DNA from: Candidatus Kapaibacterium sp. | GTDB taxonomy: Bacteria; Bacteroidota; Ignavibacteria; Kapaibacteriales; WFXC01 | Length of the DNA stretch: 64,000 nt | Assembly: GCA_015490805.1 (NCBI GenBank) | Contig: WFXC01000036.1 | Location: forward strand, 1-64,000 | Direction of reading: 5' to 3' | Shown here: piece after piece, positions 46,660-56,233 of the stretch | Layout of the letters: every line of letters starts with the position of its first letter | How positions within the stretch are numbered: position 1 is the first letter of the stretch | The notes under the pieces: model-generated | Told to the model about the DNA's origin: nothing | Database searches by the model: none | Seen by the model: only the letters and a program-made list of their open reading frames with translations | Position numbers and translations under genes: made by a program

Positions 46660-47731
46660 AGAGAAATTCCGATTGCGAAACAGGCTCATAGAGACACGGA
46701 TCGCCAATGGTGTGGAGGAGGCTACAGCGCACCTCGTCATCCGATTTCTTGTCGTGCTGCATCCATCGCCACAGCTCGTCTGGATCAGCGTTCAGCAATT
46801 GGAGCACGCTGGGTTCTGGATAGCGTTCCAGAAGTGTTTGTAGTTCTTTTAAGAGGTATCCCGGACAGGAGCAGAGGCGTTGCGACAGCAGTAATTCCAC
46901 TGCCATTCCAACCAAGATCGCCGCTCCGTGGGAGATCGTGTAGTCGAAATACCGTTCCAGGGCGTGTCCAACAGTATGCCCAAAATTCAGCGAGGAGCGA
47001 TACCAGCGTTCATCAGGATCGTGTTCAACGACCCATTTCTTCCAGTGCAAAGATCGACGGATGATACGCTGGACCCAGACAGAGTCTCGTGCTCGAATTT
47101 CCCGGTAATATTTCTTCAAAACGGTCAACAACTGGACGTCGAACAGAAGAGCATACTTAATCACCTCGGCTAAACCATTGACCCATTCAGCCCACGGCAG
47201 CGTTCGGAGGAAACGGGTGCGGATGAAAACAGCGGTGGGATAATGAAATGCACCGAGCAGATTTTTACCCTGTGGATGGTTGATACCTACCTTCCCGCCC
47301 AGACAGCTATCCACCTGTGCCAGTAACGTGGTGGGGAAGAACACATAGCGGATACCCCGGTGAATAGTCGCTGCTACGAAACCGGCAAGATCGCCCAGCG
47401 TTCCACCCCCGACGATAACGATCAGCACATGCCGATTGATTCTGGCGTTTAATAAAACATCTTCCAGAATGTCCCGGAAACGTCGCGATTTATATGGTTC
47501 TCCCGCCGGGAATAAGACTACCAGGTCAGTCTTTTCCGTGTTCTCCTGGTAATACTCTAGGATTTTTGAATGCAGTTGGTTAACGGTTGCATCCACGATC
47601 CAGAAAATCCGGTCAATGCGAAAAGGGTATACCTGCAACCACCACTGCCACTGATCGTGTAGGGCGGGTGCAATAACAAATGGTATGGGATCGAGCTTCC
47701 GATCACGGATGTTCAAGGTAAGAGTGTCCAT
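46580..47731 (-). CDS. aroB: 3-dehydroquinate synthase
   Basis: 383 residues. The NAD motif [18 protein letters not shown] is followed by [20 protein letters not shown] (substrate-binding lysine) and [12 protein letters not shown]. The zinc ligands are in [17 protein letters not shown] and SHGAAILVG. It converts DAHP to dehydroquinate. It begins 28 bases before the aroF stop, and aroDE begins inside its 3' end, consistent with one coupled operon. Confidence 0.95.
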   Translation of the reverse strand: MDTLTLNIRDRKLDPIPFVIAPALHDQWQWWLQVYPFRIDRIFWIVDATVNQLHSKILEYYQENTEKTDLVVLFPAGEPYKSRRFRDILEDVLLNARINRHVLIVIVGGGTLGDLAGFVAATIHRGIRYVFFPTTLLAQVDSCLGGKVGINHPQGKNLLGAFHYPTAVFIRTRFLRTLPWAEWVNGLAEVIKYALLFDVQLLTVLKKYYREIRARDSVWVQRIIRRSLHWKKWVVEHDPDERWYRSSLNFGHTVGHALERYFDYTISHGAAILVGMAVELLLSQRLCSCPGYLLKELQTLLERYPEPSVLQLLNADPDELWRWMQHDKKSDDEVRCSLLHTIGDPCLYEPVSQSEFLYAWESLQNLPLVLDQFDPQSADLSRD

Positions 47732-48545
47732 AGCTGCGGCGCCACTCCAAGAATGAGCGAATTTTTTTCATCATTTCCTGGAATTGGGTAAGGGTCAGTG
47801 CCTGATCTGCATCAGAGAGTGCTCGATGGGGGCGCGGGTGTACTTCTACCATAATGCCGTCGGCACCTGCGGCTAAAGCTGCCAGGCTCATTGGCTCAAT
47901 GTACTCCGGTCGACCAGTTCCGTGGCTGGGGTCGACAATGATGGGCAAATGGGAATACTGTTTGATCGCCGGAACAATACTGAGGTCCAGAGTATTTCGG
48001 GTGAAGTCCGAAAAACCGCGAATGCCGCGCTCGCACAGAACAACGTTCGGATTCCCTTCTGCTAAGATGTACTCGGCACTCATCAGGAACTCATACAGGG
48101 TAGCAGACATCCCGCGTTTCAGAAGCACGGGTTTATCCTGCCGTCCGACGGCTCGCAGCAGGGGGTAGTTGTACATATTCCGACTGCCAATTTGAAGCAT
48201 ATCTGCATACTCAGCAACAAGCGGTACATCGGCAGGATCCAGGACTTCGGTAACAATTCCCAGTCCCGTTATTTCCCGTGCCTGTGCCAGAAGTTCCAGT
48301 CCTTTTGCACCCAATCCCTGAAAGTCATATGGGCTGGTGCGCGGTTTGAATGCGCCGCCCCGAAGTAAATGCGCGCCAGCTTCTTTGACCGCCAGCGCCG
48401 TTTCCACAATCTGTTCCGCACTTTCTACCGCACAGGGACCAGCAATCACAACCGGCTCACCACTTCCAATAAAAACCGATCCAATGCTCACGACCGTATC
48501 TTCGGGCTGGTACTGTCGTGAAGCATACTTCCACGATTCTTTCAT
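47703..48545 (-). CDS. aroF: 3-deoxy-7-phosphoheptulonate synthase, KDO8P-synthase-like
   Basis: 280 residues of the type I-beta DAHP synthase family. [71 protein letters not shown] and [19 protein letters not shown] carry the PEP, E4P and metal residues. The N-terminal ferredoxin-like regulatory domain found in many relatives (usually about 340 residues) is absent; only about 25 residues precede the barrel, so feedback control may be lacking or supplied by another protein. It is the first gene of the aro operon. Confidence 0.92.
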   Translation of the reverse strand: MKESWKYASRQYQPEDTVVSIGSVFIGSGEPVVIAGPCAVESAEQIVETALAVKEAGAHLLRGGAFKPRTSPYDFQGLGAKGLELLAQAREITGLGIVTEVLDPADVPLVAEYADMLQIGSRNMYNYPLLRAVGRQDKPVLLKRGMSATLYEFLMSAEYILAEGNPNVVLCERGIRGFSDFTRNTLDLSIVPAIKQYSHLPIIVDPSHGTGRPEYIEPMSLAALAAGADGIMVEVHPRPHRALSDADQALTLTQFQEMMKKIRSFLEWRRSYGHSYLEHP

Positions 48546-48731
48546 CCGCCCCTCTTTCCCTTTGCAACTTTGTACCGAGATTCAGCAGACGGTGATCGAA
48601 AAACTTCATTGAGAAGAGGAAAAAACGTTCACTCTGAAAAGAGCCAGCTACCTCACAGACCATGGCTCTCCACTGAGCACGACTGCCAGCCGTCTAAGGC
48701 GGGCACAGAAAAACAACCGGGGAGTAGATGA

Positions 48732-50114
48732 ATGATGATTGTTGCAGCAGTCTTGCCCGAAATACGGGAACTTTTGCAACAGCGGGATTTTATGACCATT
48801 CGGTCTGTTCTGGAGGAATGGCATCCGGTCGAAATTGCAGAGTTGATTGAACATCTGGAGCCGCACGAACAGGCACTGCTGTTCCGCATCCTGCCTACGG
48901 AATTAGCTGCCGATGTTTTTGAGTATCTGGAACTGGAGCAGCAGAAGGCATTGTTGCAGACCTTAGCACAGCGAGAAATTGCTTCGATACTCAATGAAAT
49001 GGATCCGGATGACCGGACAGCGCTGCTGGAGGAATTGCCGGGCAATGTGGTGCAACAACTGCTCAATCTGTTGTCTCCAGAGGAACGGGAAATTGCTCAG
49101 GCGCTCCTTGCCTATCCGGAGGAAAGCGTTGGACGCTTAATGACAACGGACTTTGTGGCAGTCCGGGCACACTGGACCGTGCAGAAAGTGCTGGACTATA
49201 TCCGAACTTATGGCAAGGATAGCGAGACGTTGAACATTTTGTATGTCACCGATGACCAGGGAAAACTGATTGGAGAGTTGCCGATTCGGAAATTGCTGCT
49301 GGCAGAACCTGAAAGCTATGTCTTCGACATTATGAACGAACATTTTCCCTTCCTGTACGCCACCGATCCTCAGGAGAAAGCGATTGAAGTGTTTAAAGAG
49401 TACGATCGCGTGGCATTGCCGGTGATTGATACCCGTGGATATTTGCTGGGAATCGTCACCGTTGATGACATTCTGGATGTGGTGGAAGAAGAAGACACGG
49501 AGGATATTCAAAAGTTTGGGGGAATGGAGGCGCTGGAAACCAGCTATACTGCAACGCCACTACTGGAAATGGTACGGAAGCGAGGAATGTGGCTGATTCT
49601 TCTTTTTGTCGGTGAAATGTTTACCGCCACCGCCCTGGGATATTTCGAGCATCAAATTGCCCAAGCGGTCATCTTAGCATTGTTTATTCCCCTGCTGATT
49701 TCCAGTGGTGGCAATTCTGGATCACAGACCGCAACCCTTGTGATTCGGGCAATGGCATTGGGGGAATTGCAGCTGGGAGACTGGAAAAAAGTTTTGCGTC
49801 GGGAACTCCTGACTGGACTCCTGTTGGGTGCAATGCTGGGCATTCTGGGCTTTATGCGGGCAGCTTTTACCGCTGCCACGGATCCGCGATACCATAGCTT
49901 CTGGCATCTTATTGGATTCACCGTGTTTCTGGCACTGGTTGGCATTGTACTCTGGGGAACCATCGTTGGCTCGATGCTGCCTTTCTTGCTGCGCCGCCTG
50001 GGACTGGATCCTGCCACTTCTTCTGCCCCTTTCGTTGCAACCCTGGTGGATGTGACCGGGATTATCATCTACTTCACTGTTGCCAACCTGATTTTGTATG
50101 GTATTTTGTTGTAA
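48732..50114 (+). CDS. mgtE: MgtE-family magnesium transporter
   Basis: 460 residues. An N-terminal superhelical domain (1-130) with LIEHLEPHEQALLFRILP repeats is followed by two CBS domains (133-250, RLMTTDFVAVRAHWTVQKV and GIVTVDDILDVVEEE). The connecting plug helix ends at GGMEALE, and five membrane helices follow. LISSGGNSGSQTATLVIRAM is the pore signature. It imports Mg2+ gated by cytoplasmic Mg2+ on the CBS domains. No riboswitch was seen in the 186-base leader. It is read away from the aro operon. Confidence 0.95.
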   Translation: MMIVAAVLPEIRELLQQRDFMTIRSVLEEWHPVEIAELIEHLEPHEQALLFRILPTELAADVFEYLELEQQKALLQTLAQREIASILNEMDPDDRTALLEELPGNVVQQLLNLLSPEEREIAQALLAYPEESVGRLMTTDFVAVRAHWTVQKVLDYIRTYGKDSETLNILYVTDDQGKLIGELPIRKLLLAEPESYVFDIMNEHFPFLYATDPQEKAIEVFKEYDRVALPVIDTRGYLLGIVTVDDILDVVEEEDTEDIQKFGGMEALETSYTATPLLEMVRKRGMWLILLFVGEMFTATALGYFEHQIAQAVILALFIPLLISSGGNSGSQTATLVIRAMALGELQLGDWKKVLRRELLTGLLLGAMLGILGFMRAAFTAATDPRYHSFWHLIGFTVFLALVGIVLWGTIVGSMLPFLLRRLGLDPATSSAPFVATLVDVTGIIIYFTVANLILYGILL

Positions 50115-50188
50115 GCGGTCGCTGCCGCAGTGATTGCGGTTTGAAAAGCGGAGAAAACAGCTTTGTGAGTCCATTGGGACTTTCTCAC

Positions 50189-50219
50189 ATTGCCCTTCTT
50201 TGCTTCTTCCGTAAATTTG
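50189..50219 (+). promoter_or_regulatory. Putative promoter of the tricorn-like gene
   Basis: ATTG (50189-50192), a 19-base spacer and TAAATTTG (50212-50219) fit the Bacteroidota promoter with one mismatch in the -33 element. The gene starts 57 bases downstream. Confidence 0.55.
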
Positions 50220-50276
50220 TACTTTTCGGGCATTTGTTAGAATGGTAGAGGATCAAAAGAAGTGGATCGGAGCACA

Positions 50277-53200
50277 ATGCAACAACACAACGGGTATTAC
50301 CGATTCCCGACAATCTGGAAGGACAAAATTGCTTTTGTTGCCGAAGATGATCTCTGGATCACGACAACAGCGGCAGGGGTAGCGCAGCGACTCACCAAAA
50401 GCAAAGGTAAAATTGCCCATCCCCGTTTCTCACCCGATGGCAGGTGGATTGCCTACATCGCAACGGAAGAAGGTGTTCCTGATGTCTACGTAATGCCGGC
50501 AGAGGGAGGAGAGCCGCGTCGACTTACCTTCTGGGGAGCTGCCTGGGTATTCTTGGGATGGTCGCCGGATAGTTCTCAGGTGATTTTTGCCAGCAATGCC
50601 TGGCAACCGTTTCGCCAGATGGTGAAACTGTATGCTATTGGACTTGAGGGAGGCGATCCTGTTGAGTTACCATATGGATTGGCGTTTAGCATTGCGTATG
50701 AGCCGGGAGGTAAAGGAGTGCTGATCGGACGCAATACCACAGACTATGCACGATGGAAACGATATCGAGGAGGAACGGTTGGCGTTCTGTGGATCGACCG
50801 CAAGGGATCGGGGCAGTTTACTCGGTTGTTGCCCGATCTGACAGGGAATCTGACGGCGCCAATGTGGATTGGAAAACGAATTTATTTTCTCTCTGATCAC
50901 GAAGGGATCGGGAATTTGTATTCGTGTACGCCGCAGGGAGAGGATCTGCGGCGCCACACTCACCATACTGAATTTTATGCCCGTAATGCAAGTACCGATG
51001 GGCACCGAATTGTGTATCACGCCGGGGGGGATCTGTACGTTTTTGATCCTGAAACTGATACAACGCAACAGGTGCCAGTTGAGATTCGCAGTCCTCGGGA
51101 AGCGCGCCAGCGAAAGTTTGTTTCCCCAACGAAATTTTTTGAACGCTTTACGCCTCATCCTGAAGGACATTCTCTCTGCGTGACGATTCGTGGGAAAACA
51201 TTCCTTTTTCCTAATTGGGAGGGAGCCGTACTGCAATTGGGAAAAACGCAGGGAGTACGCTACCGGTTGTGTAGCTGGATGCCTGACAAACAGCATTTGC
51301 TGACGGTATCCGATGAGACCGGTGAAGAAATGCTGGAGCTTTATCATCTGGATGATTTGACAACACCGAAAAAGCGATACCCGAAGCTGGATATCGGTCA
51401 TCCGCTTGAGATGGCAATTTCACCCCGGCGTAATTTTGCTGCTATCACTAATCACCGAAATGAGCTCTTGCTGATCAATCTGGATACTGGACGTTCGAAG
51501 GTGATCGATCGGAGCGAGTATGCTGTGTTACAGGGAATCGATTGGTCCCCCGATGGGCAGTGGCTGACCTACAGCATTGCTGAAACGCCCCATACGTTTT
51601 CCATCAAACTGTATAATGTCAAAACTCGCAAGAAACATCTGGTTACCCAGCCTCGTTTTCGTGATATCCAGCCAACTTTCGATCCGCAAGGGCGGTATTT
51701 GTATTTCCTCTCGTATCGGGAGTTCAACCCGGTATATGACAGCCTCTACTTCGACCTGGGATTTCCGAAAGGAGCACGCCCCTATTTGATTATGTTGCAA
51801 AAAGATGCACCTTCGCCATTCGATAAAGAACCGCGATTGGTGACGGCTGCCAGACCGCAGCCTCAATCAAAGGCGAAAGGAAAACAGTCGAAGGATACGG
51901 CAAAGCAGGATACGGTCCCATCGGTACACATCGACTTTGAGGGTATTGAGCAACGCATTCGGCAATTTCCCGTGCCGGAAAACCGGTATGTGGATATTCA
52001 AGGGACGGCTGAGGCAGTCTTTCTGCTTTCCGTTTCGCCAACCGGCAGCCTGGAGCAGCAGGCAACCGGCGGTGAATTGGGAATGTACCATTTTCAAAAG
52101 CGACGCTATATCACGTTGGCACAGGATGTACAGGTGTTTAGTCTCTCAGCCGATCGCCAGCATTTGGCGTATCAGACGAAAGACAACCGACTGCGGGTTG
52201 TCAAAGTTGCCACAGCGGTCAATACTGAAAAACTGCCGGATAGCACTGCCTATACGGAAGAAGGAGGATGGATCAACCTTGGACGAATTCGAGTTGAAGT
52301 GGATCCTGCTGCTGAATATCGGCAAATTTTGCGAGAAGTGTGGCGTTTGCAGCGTGAACATTTCTGGACTGCTGATATGGGTGGTATTGATTGGGAGGCA
52401 ATTTATCAGCGTTATGCGCCTTTGCTGGATCGGATTACCACCCGCGATGAGCTGTCGGATCTGATCTGGGAACTGCAGGGCGAGCTGGGAACCTCGCACG
52501 CCTACGAATTTGGTGGCGATTATCCGGTGCCGCCGCAGTATCTGCCGGGCTTTCTGGGGGCAGACATCCAGTTTGACCCAAAGGTACAGGCGTACCGGAT
52601 CACGAAGGTTTATCAGGGGGATCCGTGGAAGGAAGACAGCAGCTCGCCACTGGCACGCTTTGGATCCCAGATTCGAGAAGGGGATTTGTTATTGGCAATC
52701 AACGGGCGAAAACTGAGCAAGCAGCATCCGCCGTGTGAAGCATTGATCAATCACGCTCACGATGAAATTGCTATTACCGTTGCCCGGTCGAAGCGACACA
52801 AAAAACGCACGTTTGTCATTCGAACGCTGCGGTCTGAACGGCTGGCTCGCTATCGCGACTGGGTCGAGCATAATCGTGCTTATGTGCGAGCAAAAACGAA
52901 GGGACGGGTAGGCTATGTGCACATTCCGGATATGGGACCACACGGATTTGCGGAATTTCACCGGTACTTTTTGCAGGAATCTGCTGCAGAGGCATTGATC
53001 GTGGATGTGCGGTATAACGGTGGGGGGCATGTGTCGCAACTGATTCTGGAAAAACTGCTGCGTCGTCCGCTGGCTTTTATATTCCGCCGCTGGGGAAGCC
53101 CGGAGCCATATCCTTCGTATGCACTCAGTGGGCCGATCGTTGCCATTACCAATGAGTATGCTGGATCCGACGGCGATATTTTTAGCCATAGCTTTAAAAT

Positions 53201-53540
53201 GCTGCGGCTGGGCAAATTGATCGGGAAGCGAACGTGGGGCGGTGTCGTTGGCATTTCACCGCGCTATCGGCTGGTCGATGGGACGCTAACTACTCAGCCG
53301 GAATTTTCTTTCTGGTTTACGGATGTGGAATGGCAGATTGAGAACCACGGAACTGAGCCAGATATTGAAGTTGAAATTACACCGCAGGATTGGGCGCGGG
53401 GAAAAGATCCGCAACTGGATAAAGCCATTGCTGTAGTATTGCAGGAGCTCAAGCACTTCCCAGTTGCCAGGCCCCGCTTTACTTATCGTCCGCAGTTAGC
53501 AGCGCCGCAGACATTGCGGAAACCACGTTCGACAGCATAA
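50277..53540 (+). CDS. Tricorn-like serine protease (S41)
   Basis: 1088 residues from the ATG at 50277 (GGAG five bases before); a GTG at 50262 is possible. The N-terminal 680 residues hold two beta-propellers of WD/TolB-like repeats (HPRFSPDGRWIAYIA, FLGWSPDSSQVIFAS, GIDWSPDGQWLTYS). Then come the S41 C1, a PDZ (about 760-850) and the C2 domain. The expected triad is present: H741 in TSHAYE, S964/D965 in YAGSDGD. In Thermoplasma tricorn the equivalents are H746 and S965, almost the same positions. It degrades peptides released by the proteasome or Clp; no signal peptide is seen, so it is cytoplasmic. Confidence 0.93.
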   Translation: MQQHNGYYRFPTIWKDKIAFVAEDDLWITTTAAGVAQRLTKSKGKIAHPRFSPDGRWIAYIATEEGVPDVYVMPAEGGEPRRLTFWGAAWVFLGWSPDSSQVIFASNAWQPFRQMVKLYAIGLEGGDPVELPYGLAFSIAYEPGGKGVLIGRNTTDYARWKRYRGGTVGVLWIDRKGSGQFTRLLPDLTGNLTAPMWIGKRIYFLSDHEGIGNLYSCTPQGEDLRRHTHHTEFYARNASTDGHRIVYHAGGDLYVFDPETDTTQQVPVEIRSPREARQRKFVSPTKFFERFTPHPEGHSLCVTIRGKTFLFPNWEGAVLQLGKTQGVRYRLCSWMPDKQHLLTVSDETGEEMLELYHLDDLTTPKKRYPKLDIGHPLEMAISPRRNFAAITNHRNELLLINLDTGRSKVIDRSEYAVLQGIDWSPDGQWLTYSIAETPHTFSIKLYNVKTRKKHLVTQPRFRDIQPTFDPQGRYLYFLSYREFNPVYDSLYFDLGFPKGARPYLIMLQKDAPSPFDKEPRLVTAARPQPQSKAKGKQSKDTAKQDTVPSVHIDFEGIEQRIRQFPVPENRYVDIQGTAEAVFLLSVSPTGSLEQQATGGELGMYHFQKRRYITLAQDVQVFSLSADRQHLAYQTKDNRLRVVKVATAVNTEKLPDSTAYTEEGGWINLGRIRVEVDPAAEYRQILREVWRLQREHFWTADMGGIDWEAIYQRYAPLLDRITTRDELSDLIWELQGELGTSHAYEFGGDYPVPPQYLPGFLGADIQFDPKVQAYRITKVYQGDPWKEDSSSPLARFGSQIREGDLLLAINGRKLSKQHPPCEALINHAHDEIAITVARSKRHKKRTFVIRTLRSERLARYRDWVEHNRAYVRAKTKGRVGYVHIPDMGPHGFAEFHRYFLQESAAEALIVDVRYNGGGHVSQLILEKLLRRPLAFIFRRWGSPEPYPSYALSGPIVAITNEYAGSDGDIFSHSFKMLRLGKLIGKRTWGGVVGISPRYRLVDGTLTTQPEFSFWFTDVEWQIENHGTEPDIEVEITPQDWARGKDPQLDKAIAVVLQELKHFPVARPRFTYRPQLAAPQTLRKPRSTA

Positions 53541-53547
53541 ATGGACG

Positions 53548-54189
53548 ATGCGGTTAGGGTTGACAAAGCGGCAGAGCGAAGTACTGCATTTTTTGCGTGA
53601 GTACATTCAGCAAAACGGTTTTCCCCCAACGATTCAAGAAATCCAACAACATTTTGGTTTTTCCTCATCCAACGCTGCCAGCTCCGTTCTTCGCGCGCTG
53701 GAACGGAAAGGATACATTATCCGAACCCGAAAGCATTGTGCTCGGTCGATCCAGTTGGTGGATGAAGATTCGCCGTCTTCTGCCCGGCATACGGGCAATG
53801 GCAAGCAGATTACAATCATTGGGGAGGGATCGGCGGATAATCCGCTTTCTGTGTTCTTAAATCCTCGGGGACAAATTGTGATTGACCCTGCTTTTTATGC
53901 TTCCGAGCAGCCCCTCTTCGCTGCTGTTGTGCCAGATGATGCGCTGGCGCGCGATGGGATTACCGCTGGTGACCTGGTCGTGGTGGAGCAAACAACGCTT
54001 TTTCCCCATCGCTCCCTGGTGATTGGCTTGCTCCATACAACCCTGTTTGTTCGCCACTATCTGGTACAGTCGGATGACCGTATTGAGCTGCGAGCATCGA
54101 TGAAAGGATTTCCACCGATTAAGTTTACCACCGGAGATCCACATATTGCGCTCTTAGGACGCGTCATTGGCATTATGAAACGGCTGTGA
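53548..54189 (+). CDS. LexA-like repressor with non-cleavable S24 domain
   Basis: 213 residues, LexA length. The N-terminal wing-HTH matches LexA (LTKRQSEVLHFLREYI, PPTIQEIQQHFGF, NAASSVLRALERKGYI). The C-terminal S24 fold is retained but the autoprotease is missing: GDSM is D130-D131-A132-L133 (Ser to Ala), the TvK lysine is R169, and the Ala-Gly scissile pair is A96-D97. Such a protein could not self-cleave in an SOS response, so it is probably a constitutive or ligand-controlled repressor. It follows the tricorn gene by seven bases and precedes birA by eight. Confidence 0.85.
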   Translation: MRLGLTKRQSEVLHFLREYIQQNGFPPTIQEIQQHFGFSSSNAASSVLRALERKGYIIRTRKHCARSIQLVDEDSPSSARHTGNGKQITIIGEGSADNPLSVFLNPRGQIVIDPAFYASEQPLFAAVVPDDALARDGITAGDLVVVEQTTLFPHRSLVIGLLHTTLFVRHYLVQSDDRIELRASMKGFPPIKFTTGDPHIALLGRVIGIMKRL

Positions 54190-54197
54190 CACCCTGA

Positions 54198-55028
54198 ATG
54201 CGGCATATTCACGTAGCAACGGTTTCCTCAACAAACGATCTCTGCAAAGCGTTGCTCGAAACGGCGGATGCCATTGTTGTTACCGCTGACCAGCAGACGG
54301 CAGGCAGAGGGCAACGAGGACGCCGCTGGGAAAGCCCGCCGGAAGGGAACCTTTATTGTTCCCTGGGTTTTCGGCATCATCCACCCATAACGCCTGAGCA
54401 GACTTTTTCCTTCCTCTTTCTCGCTGCGCTGAGTCTCAAAGCCGTTGCCGAGTATTTTCTGCCGCGATTTTCCCTTCTGCTGAAGTATCCCAACGATCTG
54501 TATGTACGCGAGCAACAGTGCTGGAAAAAACTTGCTGGTATTCTCATCGAGCATACTTTTGCAGGAGATCGGTGTGCTGCTACGGTGGTCGGTATTGGGG
54601 TTAATGTTGAGCAAACAACCTTTCCGGCCGCACTCAGGGAAAAAGCCACATCTTTTGCCTTACTGGGAGCTGCAGTGCCCCGATCGCGCGTTCTTGCTGC
54701 TTTGCTCTTCGTCTTCGAGCAATTGCAAACACAGCCATCACAACAGTTGTTCCAGTGGTGGAAGGAAGAATTGGCGCTGGAGCATCTTTCTCTATCACTG
54801 GAAGCTGGAACGGCAACCGTGGTGGAAATATTACCTGATGCGACAATATGCCTTGAGCAACAGGGCAAGATCCTTGAACACCACTTTCACAGTGCTTCGC
54901 TGGTGTACGACCTCGATGCGGCGTTGCAGCAACGATTGAAAAGCGCCAGCCTTACAGAAAAACTGATAGCGAGGGGAGTCCTACCGGCGTCAGGGATTGA
55001 AATGCTTCTGCATACTGGACACCAATGA
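54198..55028 (+). CDS. birA: Biotin-[acetyl-CoA-carboxylase] ligase
   Basis: 276 residues without the N-terminal HTH of E. coli BirA, so a ligase but not a repressor. SSTNDLCKALL is the opening motif, GRGQRGRRW (36-44) binds biotinyl-AMP, and LLKYPNDLYV plus KKLAGILIE are the catalytic core. The C-terminal SH3-like domain is present. It biotinylates acyl-CoA carboxylases. The 3' end overlaps bshB1 on the other strand by 77 bases. Confidence 0.93.
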   Translation: MRHIHVATVSSTNDLCKALLETADAIVVTADQQTAGRGQRGRRWESPPEGNLYCSLGFRHHPPITPEQTFSFLFLAALSLKAVAEYFLPRFSLLLKYPNDLYVREQQCWKKLAGILIEHTFAGDRCAATVVGIGVNVEQTTFPAALREKATSFALLGAAVPRSRVLAALLFVFEQLQTQPSQQLFQWWKEELALEHLSLSLEAGTATVVEILPDATICLEQQGKILEHHFHSASLVYDLDAALQQRLKSASLTEKLIARGVLPASGIEMLLHTGHQ

Positions 55029-55701
55029 GCGTGCCAAAGTAGCGGGCACGACTTTCCAGCATTTCCAGAAAATCCGCTGACGAAATGAAAGTTTGTGGAC
55101 CATACTTTTGCTCCGCACCCGGCGTGTACACCTGAGAGCGGTAGGCTCGCACTAATGCCATTTTGCGCTCGAATACGGGGGAAATATCAACAAAAAAGTC
55201 CGGCTGAAATTCGTAGACTTGCATATAAGAAAATGCCTTCTTAATGATCCAGCGAGACTGGACGTAGCCCTGCCACGTTGTCTCGAATCGGGCTAAACCG
55301 CTGAGGAACAGTGCTCGCCGCACCAATCGGTGCACCGCCTCGTGATCCGGATGCCGTTCAAAGGCAGGAGGGAACAACACGATGGTTGGCTGGAAGTATC
55401 GCAATACCTGAACGATCTTTGTCGCATTTGATAGGGAAGGCTCAATCATTCCGTCTGGCATTTCCAGATTGACCCGCTCGACGACATTGAGCATTTCGGC
55501 TGCCTGCTGTGCCTCTTGATCCCGAATGTCTGCATTGCCGCGACTGCCCATTTCGCCACGGGTGCAATCTACAATGGCGACTTTTTTCCCTTCAGCCGCC
55601 AGACGAAGCAGCGTCCCACCACAGGTGAATTCCACATCGTCTGGATGAGCTCCAATAGCTAAAACATCAACCGGTTGTACTGGCGCTTGCACTTCTGACA
55701 T
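54952..55701 (-). CDS. bshB1: Bacillithiol biosynthesis deacetylase
   Basis: 249 residues of the LmbE-like PIG-L family. The zinc site is in LAIGAHPDDVEFTCGGTL (AHPDD) and ERHPDHEAVHRLV (HPDH). CTRGEMGSRGNADIRDQEA and YGPQTFISSADFLEMLESRA are typical of BshB1, which deacetylates GlcNAc-malate during bacillithiol synthesis. Bacillithiol or its N-methyl form occurs in Chlorobi. bshA and bshC are not in the window. Its last 77 bases are antisense to birA. Confidence 0.92.
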   Translation of the reverse strand: MSEVQAPVQPVDVLAIGAHPDDVEFTCGGTLLRLAAEGKKVAIVDCTRGEMGSRGNADIRDQEAQQAAEMLNVVERVNLEMPDGMIEPSLSNATKIVQVLRYFQPTIVLFPPAFERHPDHEAVHRLVRRALFLSGLARFETTWQGYVQSRWIIKKAFSYMQVYEFQPDFFVDISPVFERKMALVRAYRSQVYTPGAEQKYGPQTFISSADFLEMLESRARYFGTLIGVQYAEAFQSLTPVGLPSLSVFL

Positions 55702-55764
55702 ATTACGACCCTTTCATTCTGTTGCCTTCCCTGAGCTTGCCATTGTGTTTGTATCTGTAGCATT

Positions 55765-56205
55765 TCAGCGTCCTGTCAGCCGGTGGATTTTTTCTACCCG
55801 GCGTTGATGGCGTCCTCCTTCAAAAGGCGTTGTGAGAAAAATTTCAACCATTTTTTTTGCTAACTCCAGTGATACCAGACGCCCGCCGAAGGTGAGGATA
55901 TTCGCATTGTTGTGCTCGCGCGCCAGGCGTGCCATCTCCTCGGAGCAGCAGTTCGCTGCTCTCACCCCGCTCACTTTGTTCGCCGTAATGGCAACGCCGA
56001 TGCCAGTGCCACAAATAAGGATGCCGCGGTCAGCACGTTTGGTGGAAACTGCCCACGCAACTTCGACAGCGTAATCCGGGTAATCGGTAGACTCTTCAGA
56101 AAATGTGCCGTAATCGTGCACTTCGTATCCTTGATCTTCCAGCCAGGGGATTAAAGCGGCCTTGTGCTGGAAGCCAGCGTGATCCGAACCAATCGCAATG
56201 CGCAT
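55765..56205 (-). CDS. rpiB: Ribose-5-phosphate isomerase B
   Basis: 146 residues from the ATG at 56205 (MRIAIGSDHAGFQHK); a TTG one codon upstream is possible. The active-site segment GILICGTGIGVAITANKVSGVRAA is clear, with the nucleophilic Cys in ICGTGIG, and YGTFSEESTDYPDYA is the base motif. The ending EGGRHQRRVEKIHRL is conserved. It interconverts ribose- and ribulose-5-phosphate. It is read with AAAGGGCAG before the start and follows the glycosyltransferase gene on the same strand. Confidence 0.93.
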   Translation of the reverse strand: MRIAIGSDHAGFQHKAALIPWLEDQGYEVHDYGTFSEESTDYPDYAVEVAWAVSTKRADRGILICGTGIGVAITANKVSGVRAANCCSEEMARLAREHNNANILTFGGRLVSLELAKKMVEIFLTTPFEGGRHQRRVEKIHRLTGR

Positions 56206-56233
56206 CAACTGCCCTTTATTGTTGTTCCCGGCA

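Noticed and set aside
50162-50190. Hairpin AGTCC/GGACT after mgtE
   Set aside because: The stem is short with internal mismatches and there is no T-run, so I do not call it a terminator.
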